Source: Streptomyces caatingaensis (GTDB lineage: Bacteria; Actinomycetota; Actinomycetes; Streptomycetales; Streptomycetaceae). From it: a stretch of DNA of 64,000 bases. Position numbers and translations under genes: made by a program. The notes under the pieces are model-generated. The model worked only from the letters and a program-made list of their open reading frames with translations, was not told where the DNA came from and ran no database searches. The stretch lies in assembly GCF_001187435.1 (NCBI RefSeq), contig NZ_LFXA01000018.1, positions 682,001-746,000 on the forward strand, written 5' to 3'. Shown in pieces: positions 1 to 8,211 of the stretch (positions are counted from its first letter, which is position 1; every line of letters begins with the position of its first letter).

Positions 1-583
1 CGCTGGTGGCGCGGTCACCGGGCCCGAGGAGCAGGCAGCCCTCGTCGCAGCGGCTCGGGCTGCGGATCTACGGGTACATCTGGATGGTGCGCGGATCTGG
101 AACGCCGCGGCGGCGCTCGGGGTCAAGCCGTCCGAGCTGACCGTCGGCGTGGACAGTGTGCAGGCGTGCCTCAGCAAGGGACTCGGAGCGCCTGTCGGTT
201 CGCTGGTGGCTGGCTCCCGCGCGTTCGTTGAGGAAGCGCGGCGGGTACGGAAGATGCTCGGTGGAGGTGTGCGCCAAGGCGGTGTCCTGGCGGCGGCGGG
301 GCTGGTGGCCCTCGACCGGCTGGATCGGTTGTACGAGGACCATGACGCCGCGCGCCAACTGGCCACTGGCCTGGCGGAACTCGGCTGGAAGGTACGCGAG
401 CCTCACACGAACATCGTGCTGGCGGAGGTGGACGACCTCCACCAGTGGCTCGGTCGGCTACGGGAAGCGGGGGTGCTGGCGTCGTCGATGGACGGCTGCG
501 TCCGGTTCGTCACGCACCGGGACGTGTCCCGCCAGGAGATCGGTGAGGCGCTGCGGCGGATAGCCGGTCGAGCGCACGGCTAA
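1..583 (+). CDS. Threonine aldolase (C-terminal part, 5' end outside window)
   Basis: The reading frame is open from base 2 to the TAA at 581-583. It encodes the C-terminal ~193 residues of a low-specificity L-threonine aldolase, a cytosolic PLP enzyme of the fold-type I group that cleaves beta-hydroxy amino acids to glycine and an aldehyde. The visible signature is the internal stretch LDGARIWNAAAALG followed by ACLSKGLGAPVGS, where the lysine is the expected PLP Schiff-base residue. The C-terminal small domain ends normally. It lies upstream of, and in the same direction as, the exporter, but is separated from it by the divergent TetR gene. It could belong to the biosynthetic cluster (beta-hydroxy amino acid supply) or be a flanking gene; the sequence does not decide. 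Confidence 0.85.
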   Translation, partial: AGGAVTGPEEQAALVAAARAADLRVHLDGARIWNAAAALGVKPSELTVGVDSVQACLSKGLGAPVGSLVAGSRAFVEEARRVRKMLGGGVRQGGVLAAAGLVALDRLDRLYEDHDAARQLATGLAELGWKVREPHTNIVLAEVDDLHQWLGRLREAGVLASSMDGCVRFVTHRDVSRQEIGEALRRIAGRAHG

Positions 584-685
584 TCTCCGACCATTCCGAC
601 CACTGGTGTCCTGCGGTGTGTCGGCTCGCCGGGCACCAGCGTCTCATGGCTGGTCGCCTCGGCGAGGGCCGGGACACCGCAGGTG

Positions 686-1396
686 TCACTTCGCTAGATC
701 GTTACTGATACCGGCCAGCAAACGGTCGAGCCCGAACTCGAAGCTCTCGTCGTCGTTCGCCTTGACGAGCAGGCCGCTGAGTCGGACGAAGTTCGGGAAC
801 TCCTCACTCGGCAGTGATTCCACGAACTCACGCATCGTGTCGGCGTCTTCGGAGACACCGTCAGTCGTGCTGTCCGCCCCGGCCACCCGCTGCCGGGAGA
901 GCTCCACCAGCACGCCGCCGATGGTGTAATTCGCGACGAGATTGTACGCGTAGGCGATGGACTCTTCCGGGTAGCCCCACCGCAGAAACGCCCCGAGGGT
1001 GTACTCGACCACGCGTAGCGCACGCGGCCCCAGAGTCGGCCGGCTCGCCGCCAGTCGCGCGGCCTCCGGGTAACGGCTGAGAACCCGGCGCACCTCGTGC
1101 AACACCCGGCGCAGGTCCGCCAGCGCCTCCCCCTCTTCCTCCGGCAGGCTCACCTCGCCGAAGATCTCGTCCAGCACCAGGTCGAGCAACTGGTCCTTGG
1201 TGGCCACGTGCCAGTACAGCGAGGTCGCCGCCGTGCCCAGGTGGGAGGCGAGCTTGCGCATGCTCAGGTCCTCAAGCCCGTGCTGTTCGAGGTAAGTCAC
1301 CGCTCCGCGCACGATCTGCTCGCGGGAGAGCGGCTGTTGCCTGCGGGGCGGCTTGTCCGCCACCCAGGCCGCGCTGACTTTGGTCCTGCCGTCCAT
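686..1396 (-). CDS. TetR family transcriptional repressor
   Basis: This is a 236-residue DNA-binding repressor. The N-terminal helix-turn-helix reads SREQIVRGAVTYLEQHGLEDLSMRKLASHLGTAATSLYWHV-type (residues ~20-65), with the tetracycline-repressor style C-terminal domain (TetR_C_1 type) following. The frame extends upstream to 1648, but I choose the ATG at 1394-1396 because it has a GGAGGGG ribosome site just upstream and gives a normal TetR length. It is divergent from the MFS exporter at 1511 with ~114 bp between them. By analogy with other TetR/MFS pairs it probably represses the exporter, and perhaps itself, until a ligand such as the cluster product binds. The ligand is unknown. Confidence 0.9.
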   Translation of the reverse strand: MDGRTKVSAAWVADKPPRRQQPLSREQIVRGAVTYLEQHGLEDLSMRKLASHLGTAATSLYWHVATKDQLLDLVLDEIFGEVSLPEEEGEALADLRRVLHEVRRVLSRYPEAARLAASRPTLGPRALRVVEYTLGAFLRWGYPEESIAYAYNLVANYTIGGVLVELSRQRVAGADSTTDGVSEDADTMREFVESLPSEEFPNFVRLSGLLVKANDDESFEFGLDRLLAGISNDLAK

Positions 1397-1447
1397 CAAT
1401 GCCCCTCCGTGGGCCCGTGTGGTGTTTGCTGCCGGAGCGCCACCTAG

Positions 1448-1477
1448 GGTACAGTGCCCGAGAGTCGTACAGTGTAC
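1448..1477. promoter_or_regulatory. Candidate TetR operator in divergent promoter region
   Basis: The TetR-MFS intergenic region contains the octamer GTACAGTG twice, at 1449-1456 and 1467-1474, starts 18 bp apart. The second copy lies in the palindrome GTACAGTGTAC (1467-1477). Placement between divergent starts and dyad symmetry fit an operator overlapping both promoters. Assignment to this TetR protein is inferred. Confidence 0.5.
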
Positions 1478-1510
1478 CGTCAATGGAACGTCGTACCGGA
1501 GGGGGTAGTC

Positions 1511-3055
1511 ATGGATCGGGGTCATCCGCGCCGGTGGGCCATCTTGGGGGTGATGTGCCTTGCTGTGTTCGTGGTGTCGATCGACACCACCGTGCTCAAT
1601 GTCGCCCTGCCGACCATGAGCCGTGCGCTGAGCGCGAGCATGGATCAACTCCAGTGGATGGTCGACGCATACACGCTGGGGCTGGCGGGCGTACTACTCA
1701 TGGCCGGAAGCCTCTCGGACCGGTACGGCCGCAAGAAGATGCTCATGTTCGGCCTGGCCCTCTTCGGTGTGGCTTCCGCGCTGGGCGCATTCGCCCAAGA
1801 GCCGTGGCAGGTCATCGCCGCGCGCGGGCTGATGGGCGCCGGAGGGGCGTTCTTCATGCCGGGCACCTTGTCGATCCTCGTCCATGTCTTCTCCGAGGAG
1901 GAGCGTGCCACCGCGATCGGCCGCTGGGGGGCGTTCACCGCCCTGGGCATGGTGCTCGGCCCGCTGCTCGGAGGCGTACTTCTGGAGCACTTCTGGTGGG
2001 GCGCCGCCTTCGTCCTGAACGTTCCGGTCGTCGTGTTGGCTCTCGTCGGCGTCGGCGCGATCGTGCCGGAGTCCTCGGACCCGGTCGCACGCCGAGCTGA
2101 CATCCCGGGCACCATCCTGTCCAGCGTCGCTATGGGCGCCGTTCTCTTCGGGGTCATCTCCGCGCCGGCCCGCGGCTGGAGCTCCGGTGTGGTGCTCACC
2201 GCATTGATCGGCGGGCTGGTGGTGCTGGCAATCTTCTTCCTGCACCAAGTGCGTGCCAAGGAGCCCATGCTCGACCTGCGACTGATGTTCTCGCGTCAGT
2301 TCCTGGGCGCCAGCAGCACCATGGCCTTCTTGATGTTCTCCCTTATAGGGGGATCCTTTGTGGTCACACAGCAGCTCCAACTGGTGCTGGGGCTGTCTCC
2401 CATGTCCGCAGGTTTGGCCACTGTGCCCCTCGCCGTCGTCGTTGTCGTGGCCTCCCCGCTCTCGCCCGCCCTCGCGAAGGCGATCGGTGCCCGCCTCACC
2501 ATTACGCTCGGCCTGACCACGATGGCCATCGGCCTGGGCGTACTGGCCTTCTTCGCCCCCGGCGCAGGTTATCCGCCGGTCGCAGTGGGCCTGGTGCTGC
2601 TCGGACTCGGCATGGGCCTCGCCGTGGCTCCCGTCAACGACGTCCTCATGAGCGCCGGCCCCGCGGAGAGCTCGGGACGGTTGTCCGCCATGAACGACAC
2701 GGTGCAGGAACTGGGTTCGGCCTTCGGCGTGGCCGTCATCGGCAGCGTGCTGGCGCTGGCGTATGGGCACGCACTGCCCGGCACGGTGCCGGCAGCCGTT
2801 CGGCACTCCCTGGGTGAGGCGACCGAAGCCGCACACGCCATGCCCGCGGCACAGGCTCGTTCCGTCCTCGGGGCGGCCCGAGACGCCTTCGGCCACGGTA
2901 TGACCTGGTCCTTGGGGGTGTGCGCGGCGACCGCCCTGCTCGGTGCTGTGGTCGCACTGTTCCTTATCCCAGGTTCGAAGGGCAAAAAGAGCACGCCGTG
3001 CGTGGAGAGTGACGCCTCACAAGATCCAGCACAGGCCGCATCGCTCTCCAGTTGA
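1511..3055 (+). CDS. DHA2-type MFS drug exporter (EmrB/QacA-like)
   Basis: This is a 514-residue inner-membrane proton-coupled drug exporter with about 14 hydrophobic helices. Motif A is visible as GSLSDRYGRKKMLMFG (residues ~70-85), and motif C-like glycine/proline-rich sequence GPLLGGVLLEHFWWGAAF follows around residue 155. The frame can be extended to a GTG at 1454, but the ATG at 1511 is preceded by GGAGGGGG at the right distance and starts just before the first helix. It is paired with a divergent TetR repressor and ends opposite the last NRPS gene, so it is the likely self-resistance/efflux gene of the cluster. The substrate is inferred only. Confidence 0.9.
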   Translation: MDRGHPRRWAILGVMCLAVFVVSIDTTVLNVALPTMSRALSASMDQLQWMVDAYTLGLAGVLLMAGSLSDRYGRKKMLMFGLALFGVASALGAFAQEPWQVIAARGLMGAGGAFFMPGTLSILVHVFSEEERATAIGRWGAFTALGMVLGPLLGGVLLEHFWWGAAFVLNVPVVVLALVGVGAIVPESSDPVARRADIPGTILSSVAMGAVLFGVISAPARGWSSGVVLTALIGGLVVLAIFFLHQVRAKEPMLDLRLMFSRQFLGASSTMAFLMFSLIGGSFVVTQQLQLVLGLSPMSAGLATVPLAVVVVVASPLSPALAKAIGARLTITLGLTTMAIGLGVLAFFAPGAGYPPVAVGLVLLGLGMGLAVAPVNDVLMSAGPAESSGRLSAMNDTVQELGSAFGVAVIGSVLALAYGHALPGTVPAAVRHSLGEATEAAHAMPAAQARSVLGAARDAFGHGMTWSLGVCAATALLGAVVALFLIPGSKGKKSTPCVESDASQDPAQAASLSS

Positions 3056-3058
3056 ACC

Positions 3059-3077
3059 GCCCGCCGGACCGGCGGGC
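3059..3077 (+). terminator. Hairpin after exporter gene
   Basis: GCCCGCCGGACCGGCGGGC begins 4 bp after the exporter stop. The arms are GCCCGCCG and CGGCGGGC around a 3-base loop. There is no T tract, as is common for Streptomyces terminators. Confidence 0.6.
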
Positions 3078-3252
3078 CTCCGACGCCGGCCGGTGTGCCA
3101 TCCCCGTATACCGCACACCGAGCCGGCTGGCCGGGCGGTGGCGTGGAAGCGTACGCACGGCGGCCGTAGAGGCCGCTACGGTACCGTGCCGCTCCGCCAC
3201 CGCCCCGCCTTGCTCCCGACGCGCCTCCCCCCGTGATCGCGCGGGAGCACGC

Positions 3253-3290
3253 GAGCGGCCGGTGGGATCAACTGCCCCCACCGGCCGCTC
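3253..3290. terminator. Bidirectional terminator between convergent genes
   Basis: There is a perfect 14-bp stem (GAGCGGCCGGTGGG at 3253-3266, its complement at 3277-3290) with a 10-base loop. It sits 24 bp beyond the end of the minus-strand NRPS gene and ~200 bp beyond the plus-strand exporter, so it can stop transcription from both sides. Confidence 0.8.
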
Positions 3291-3313
3291 CGCCGACCGC
3301 TTGGATGAACCGG

Positions 3314-6300
3314 TCAGCGAGCCGCCGCGCCCTCCATCAGTACGGTGCCCTCTGCGGCGGCCAGTTCACGGATCGTCGGACACCGGAAGATGTCGCGCAG
3401 CTGAACGGTGAGCCCGCGCCGGCCGGCCGCCACCTGCACCTGGATCGCGCGGATCGAGTCCCCGCCGAGGCGGAAGAAGTCATCCGAGACGCTCACCCGC
3501 TCCACCGCGAGGGCCTCCCGCCACACTTCGGCCAGCACCTCCTCGGCACGATTGGCGGGCAGTACCACCTCACCCGCCGCACGGTCCCGTTCGACGGGCT
3601 CCGGCAGCGCGGCACGGTCGACCTTGCCGTTGCGGGTCAGCGGGAAGGTGTCGAGAACGACGACGGCCCCGGGGACGAGGTGGGCCGGCAGTCGCTCGGT
3701 CAGCCATTCACGCAGCGCGTCACCGTCCGCGGGGGCCGGAGTGCGGGCATCGGCGAGCACGGGGCGCGGATCGTCGGCGTACTCGGGGCGCACCGCGTAC
3801 AGCGAGTGCCGGTCGGTGCCTTCGAGGAGGCCGTCCTGCTCGGCGGTGACGGCGAAGCCCCGCGCCTTGAGGATCGCGACGATCTCGGCGAGGCGTCCTT
3901 CGGTGGTGGTACCGGCGCCGTCGTGGACCTCCATGATGACCTGCTGCACCATGCTCCAGTGGTGGTCGTCGATACCTCGGAGCACGTCCAGTTCCGCCCG
4001 CTGCACATCGATCTTGAGCAGATCGACTCGGGTGAGGCCCTCCTCCGTGATGACGTCGGACAGTCTGCGTATCCGATTGTGCAGCTCCTCTTCCCGGAAC
4101 CGTTCCGCCAGCAGCTCGTCCGCCCGGTCCAGGAGCTGATCACGGTCTTGCAGCCCCTGCTGCCGCTCGTTGGCCAGGTAGCGCTTGATGACCTCGACCT
4201 CGGAGGCCGCGTCGGCGTACGCGCTGACGCCGGACATCATGGAGTAGCCCGGGTAGTAGGTGAACGACAGCTCTTCCTCCGTGGCTCCCAGGCCGTGGGG
4301 GAAGGTCTTCGCTGGCACCCCGAAGCGCCCGATGTTGTCCCGCAGGTGTCCGTACACCGGCGCCAGCGGCTCGAAGGCGTAGAGGGAAGCGCTGGGGCAC
4401 AGCTGGTGGACGTACAGCGAGAACATCCCGATGTTCGCCCCGACATCGAGCACCACGGCGTCCTCCCGCAGCACCGTGTCTCCGCGGAGGTACGTGCGCT
4501 GCAGGAAGATCTCGTCGTAGAGGTAGCGGGTCTCATGGGGGTTGACCCCCGAGACACGGCCGAGGTCGAGTCCGGCCGCGCCGGCGACAGGAGTGGCGTA
4601 ACCGGTCAGCCCGGCACCGTCCTCGTCCTTGCGCGCCACCACCAGGGCCTGTCCGACGGCCGGGTGGGTGCCGAGGACCGCCTGTACCTCGCCGGGCTCG
4701 ACGCGGTAGCCACGGAGCTTGACCTGGTCGTCCGTCCGCCCGAGATACGCGAGGGTGCCGTCGGCCCGAAAGCGCACCCGGTCGCCGGTGCGGTAGACGC
4801 GTCGCTCGCCGCCCGGCAGGGTCCCGGCGGTCACGAAGCGCTGCGCGGTGGCGTCGGCGTTCCCGAGGTAACCGCGGGCCACCTGCGGTCCAGCGATGCA
4901 CAGTTCACCCGCGCAGCCCGCTGGCACCGGAAACAGGTCCTGGTCGAGCACCATGACGTCGGTACCGGGCAGAGGACCGCCGATCATGGGCCCGTTTCCC
5001 TCGGTGATCTCTGCGACCGTCGCGTCCACGGTGCACTCTGTCGGGCCGTAGACGTTGAAGGCCCGTACCCCTTCAAGGGCAGCCAAGGTGTCCCAGAGCG
5101 ACTGGTCGATCGCCTCGCCGCCGACTAGGAGGACGGCGGGCAGCGTCGCGGCCGTGTCCTGCGCAGCCGCTAGGACCACACGGAGGTGGGAGGGCGTGCA
5201 GTCGAACACGTCAACACGCTGCGCGGCGAGGTACGCCAGCAGCTCACCGCCGTTGTAGCGGGTCTCCTCCGGAATCAGGCACAAGGTGTGCCCCCCTGCG
5301 AGCTGGACGAGCTGCTTGACGGAGGCGTCGAAGGTCAGTGGGGCGTTGACCGCGACCCGAAGTCGCGCCTCGGTGCCGGCATACACCGTCTGCTTCAGCG
5401 CCCGGTACAGGTGCGCCACCGAGCCGTGCTCCACTACTACGGGCTGCGGCGCACCGGTCGAGCCGGACGTGAAGATGATGTACGCAGCCTGCTGCGGCTT
5501 CACTTTGGGCAGCCCTGCGTTCGCCGGTGCGGCGATGCGATCCGGGATGAGGACCTCGAACTCCTTGGCTACCTCCTCCGGCAACGCTCCGGCCTGACCG
5601 GTGATCACTCGTCGCGCGGACACGGACCGCAGCAGGGCGGTCTGCCGCGCCGCGGGGGCCGCGGTATCCAGCGGTACGTAGACAGCGCCAGCCCGCAGCA
5701 CACCAATCATCGCGGCGACCGTGCGCCAGGACCGCTCGGCGGCGACGGCCACCGGCTCCTCGACGGCGGTGCCGGCGGCCAGCAGCGTGGCGGTGACGGC
5801 GGACGCGGCCCGGTCCAGTTCGGCGAAGGAGACCGTGCCGTCGGCCGCCACCACGGCCGGGGCCGCGCCGCCGGCCGTGAGAGCCGCGTCGAACGCCTGG
5901 ACTAGGGTCTCCGGGCCGTCATCGAGTTCGGCGCCGGTGCCCCATCGCGCCAGCAGAGACGCTTCCTCGTCCCCGCACAGTTTCAGGGCACGCTCCTCCT
6001 CGAAGGCGGCGGGGAGCGTCGTGAGCACGGTGACGGTGGCGTCAAGCAGCCGCTGTACGGCGTCGCTGCCGTAGCGAGAGGCGTCGTAGCGCAGTTCCAG
6101 GGCGGTCTTTGACGGGGAGATCTCGGCGCTCAGGTGGAGCGCGGAGACGGGCTCCGGGCCGTCCACGGTCACGTCGGTGGCGGGCAGGCCCGGCAGCGGT
6201 GCCCTGTGGTGCGGTCCGAGGGCTGTGAAACCGGCGGCGAGTTCGCCTCCCAGGACGGGGCCGGTGGCACGGATTGTTTCCAGCGCCCGGGTGACCTCGC

Positions 6301-7168
6301 CCTGGACCACATCGAGCAGTTTCTTGGGGGCCGCGGGCAGCGGGAGCGGCAGGGCGACCTTGGCGTATCCGGCCAGTGTCCCGACCACCGACTCGGTTCC
6401 GGGCACCGAGCGGCCGTCGTCGTGGAGCCCAAGCAGGAACACGGCGTCATCGGCCGCCGCTTCGCAGTGCCGGGAAAGGGCCAGTGCCCAGGCTGCCAGC
6501 GCAAGGGAGGCCACTGGGACACCCTGGACGGTGGCGCGGCGGTGCAGGGCCTCGGTGGCCCCCTCGCCCAATGTCGCGCTCAGCACGGCGGTCGCCGCTC
6601 CCGGTTTCCCGTCGCCGAAGGGCAGGGACAGCCGCTCGATCACCGTGCCCCCGTCGGCCGGGCCGGTGGACTCCGCGTCCCCGGCATCCGCCTGCTCCAG
6701 CAGCCACTCGGAGACGTCGAGGAACTGCAGCCGTTCGGGGTCGTCCTCAAGGGTGTCGCCCTGGTACGCCGCCGCCAGATCGTCCAGCAGCAGGCGCAGT
6801 CCGGTGGCGTCGGTGAGCATGGCGGAGGCGCGCAGGACCAGTTCCTGGCCGCCGTCGGGCAAGTCGACCAGGGCGGCCCGGAAGAGCGGGCCGCTGAAGA
6901 GGTCATCCGTCTCAGCCGGCTCGGTGTCCTCCAGAACGACCGTCGCGGCCTCGTCGATGCCCTGCAGTGGTACCCGCACACCGGGGTAGCGCAGCAGGCG
7001 CAGTCGCAGCACCTCGTGCCGGCCGACGACCGTGGCCAGCGCCTTGCCGAGTCTGTGCCGGTCCACGGCGCTGCCCAGGCGTACCCGCGCTAGCAGGCTG
7101 AGGTCGCCGCCGCGCTCCCATTGCCGAAGCTGGGCGGGCGAGAGGCGGTAGCCCTCGACGCTGGTCAT
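3314..7168 (-). CDS. Single-module NRPS: degenerate C, A domain interrupted by FkbM methyltransferase, T
   Basis: The protein has 1284 residues. Residues ~1-410 are a condensation-type domain whose HHxxxDG motif reads SAMLTDATG, so both histidines are lost. The adenylation domain starts ~425: FTSGSTG (~563), FDASVKQ (~614), NVYGPTEC (~706) and GYRVEPGEV (~819). After this a8 motif comes a Rossmann methyltransferase (VLDVGANIGMFSLYV ~905, LLKIDVQRAELDVL ~1053) typical of the FkbM family. The A domain then resumes and ends in NGKVDR (~1180). A carrier domain follows (LGGDSI, Ser ~1238). My alignment to the PheA pocket gives D-A-K-D-L-G-V-V-D-K, which matches a glutamate-type code. There is no thioesterase. 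Its ATG overlaps the dioxygenase stop (TGATG), so the two are translationally coupled. Glutamate as substrate and an O-methyl outcome are inferences. Confidence 0.93.
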   Translation of the reverse strand: MTSVEGYRLSPAQLRQWERGGDLSLLARVRLGSAVDRHRLGKALATVVGRHEVLRLRLLRYPGVRVPLQGIDEAATVVLEDTEPAETDDLFSGPLFRAALVDLPDGGQELVLRASAMLTDATGLRLLLDDLAAAYQGDTLEDDPERLQFLDVSEWLLEQADAGDAESTGPADGGTVIERLSLPFGDGKPGAATAVLSATLGEGATEALHRRATVQGVPVASLALAAWALALSRHCEAAADDAVFLLGLHDDGRSVPGTESVVGTLAGYAKVALPLPLPAAPKKLLDVVQGEVTRALETIRATGPVLGGELAAGFTALGPHHRAPLPGLPATDVTVDGPEPVSALHLSAEISPSKTALELRYDASRYGSDAVQRLLDATVTVLTTLPAAFEEERALKLCGDEEASLLARWGTGAELDDGPETLVQAFDAALTAGGAAPAVVAADGTVSFAELDRAASAVTATLLAAGTAVEEPVAVAAERSWRTVAAMIGVLRAGAVYVPLDTAAPAARQTALLRSVSARRVITGQAGALPEEVAKEFEVLIPDRIAAPANAGLPKVKPQQAAYIIFTSGSTGAPQPVVVEHGSVAHLYRALKQTVYAGTEARLRVAVNAPLTFDASVKQLVQLAGGHTLCLIPEETRYNGGELLAYLAAQRVDVFDCTPSHLRVVLAAAQDTAATLPAVLLVGGEAIDQSLWDTLAALEGVRAFNVYGPTECTVDATVAEITEGNGPMIGGPLPGTDVMVLDQDLFPVPAGCAGELCIAGPQVARGYLGNADATAQRFVTAGTLPGGERRVYRTGDRVRFRADGTLAYLGRTDDQVKLRGYRVEPGEVQAVLGTHPAVGQALVVARKDEDGAGLTGYATPVAGAAGLDLGRVSGVNPHETRYLYDEIFLQRTYLRGDTVLREDAVVLDVGANIGMFSLYVHQLCPSASLYAFEPLAPVYGHLRDNIGRFGVPAKTFPHGLGATEEELSFTYYPGYSMMSGVSAYADAASEVEVIKRYLANERQQGLQDRDQLLDRADELLAERFREEELHNRIRRLSDVITEEGLTRVDLLKIDVQRAELDVLRGIDDHHWSMVQQVIMEVHDGAGTTTEGRLAEIVAILKARGFAVTAEQDGLLEGTDRHSLYAVRPEYADDPRPVLADARTPAPADGDALREWLTERLPAHLVPGAVVVLDTFPLTRNGKVDRAALPEPVERDRAAGEVVLPANRAEEVLAEVWREALAVERVSVSDDFFRLGGDSIRAIQVQVAAGRRGLTVQLRDIFRCPTIRELAAAEGTVLMEGAAAR

Positions 7169-8211
7169 CAGTTACCTCGATTCACGTACAGGTCGGACAT
7201 GGCGACGAGAATGCGTCGGTCACCGGAGAACGGCTCCCGCGCATGCGTGGCAAGGAAGTTGTCGACGACGAGGACGTCGCCGCGCTCCCAGGGGAAGGAC
7301 ACCGCGGCATCGCGATACAGGCCGCGGATCAGTCCGACGACCTCATCCTCGATGGGGGAACCGTCGCCGTAATAGGCGTTGCGGGGCAGCCCCTCCAAGC
7401 CGAACTCAGAGATCAGTGCGCCGGACACCTCGTCGGGCAGGTTGGAGACATGGAACAGGTGGGCGTGGTTAAACCACGTGGTGTCGCCGGTCCGCGGGTG
7501 GCGGACGGTGGCCTGGCGGACGGACCGGGTGCGCAGCCCGTCTCGGCCGATCCAGCTGAACTCGGTGTACGAGGCCCGGCAGTACGCCTCGACCTCGGCC
7601 CGGTCGGTGGTCTGGAACACCTCCTGCCAGGGCAGATCGAGGTCGGGCCCGTAGTTGCGTACGTAGTGGACCCCGTACCGCTCGAACCGTTCCCGCACCT
7701 CGGCCGGGATACGGGGAACCACCGCCCGCTCGCTGGCCACCGGTGTCGCCCCGCGGTCGGCGCACGGCACATCGCAGTAGAAGTACAGCAGGCTCGGCCA
7801 GTTGTGGGAGTAGGACATCTCGTGATGGAAGGGGATCCACTGGTCCTCGTTGAACTCCGTGGAGGTGAAGACCTTGTCGGCGACCTCGGTACGGGGCGCG
7901 GCACGTTCCAGGTAGTCCAGGAGGTCGTCGGAGACGGCCCGGGCGGCCCGGGCGAACGCCTGGGGCCCGTCGACGGCGAAGCCGCGGAAGAGGACGGCGC
8001 CGTACCGGTCGAGATCCGCCGTCACCCGCTGGTGGTTGTCGGCGATCCACCGGTCCAGTTCCAATCCCTTGACCGCCGCGTCCACCCGCAGCAGGAACGG
8101 TTCGTCGTGCAGCGGGCGGCTGCGCACCAGTTCCGTGGCGGCCACGGCCCCGCCACGGCGGCGGCGCGGGCCCGGCCCGCCGACGGGCGTGAGAGATGTG
8201 GTCGCGCTCAT
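7168..8211 (-). CDS. TauD/SyrP-like Fe(II)/2-oxoglutarate dioxygenase (copy 2)
   Basis: This 347-residue protein belongs to the TauD/TfdA clavaminate-synthase-like fold. The iron ligands are visible as FHHEMSYSHNWP (HxE, ~residue 129) and the distal histidine in FLATHAREPFSGDRRILVAM, whose arginine would bind 2-oxoglutarate. SyrP-type relatives hydroxylate the beta carbon of carrier-bound amino acids. It is translationally coupled to the following NRPS module (TGATG at 7166-7170) and its ATG overlaps the stop of the preceding paralogue (ATGA). That context points to hydroxylation of the amino acid held by that module. The exact substrate and position cannot be read from the sequence. Confidence 0.9.
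   Translation of the reverse strand: MSATTSLTPVGGPGPRRRRGGAVAATELVRSRPLHDEPFLLRVDAAVKGLELDRWIADNHQRVTADLDRYGAVLFRGFAVDGPQAFARAARAVSDDLLDYLERAAPRTEVADKVFTSTEFNEDQWIPFHHEMSYSHNWPSLLYFYCDVPCADRGATPVASERAVVPRIPAEVRERFERYGVHYVRNYGPDLDLPWQEVFQTTDRAEVEAYCRASYTEFSWIGRDGLRTRSVRQATVRHPRTGDTTWFNHAHLFHVSNLPDEVSGALISEFGLEGLPRNAYYGDGSPIEDEVVGLIRGLYRDAAVSFPWERGDVLVVDNFLATHAREPFSGDRRILVAMSDLYVNRGN

Noticed and set aside
3233..5128. 631-codon plus-strand frame inside the NRPS region
   Set aside because: Antisense to a continuous NRPS module; no family resemblance.
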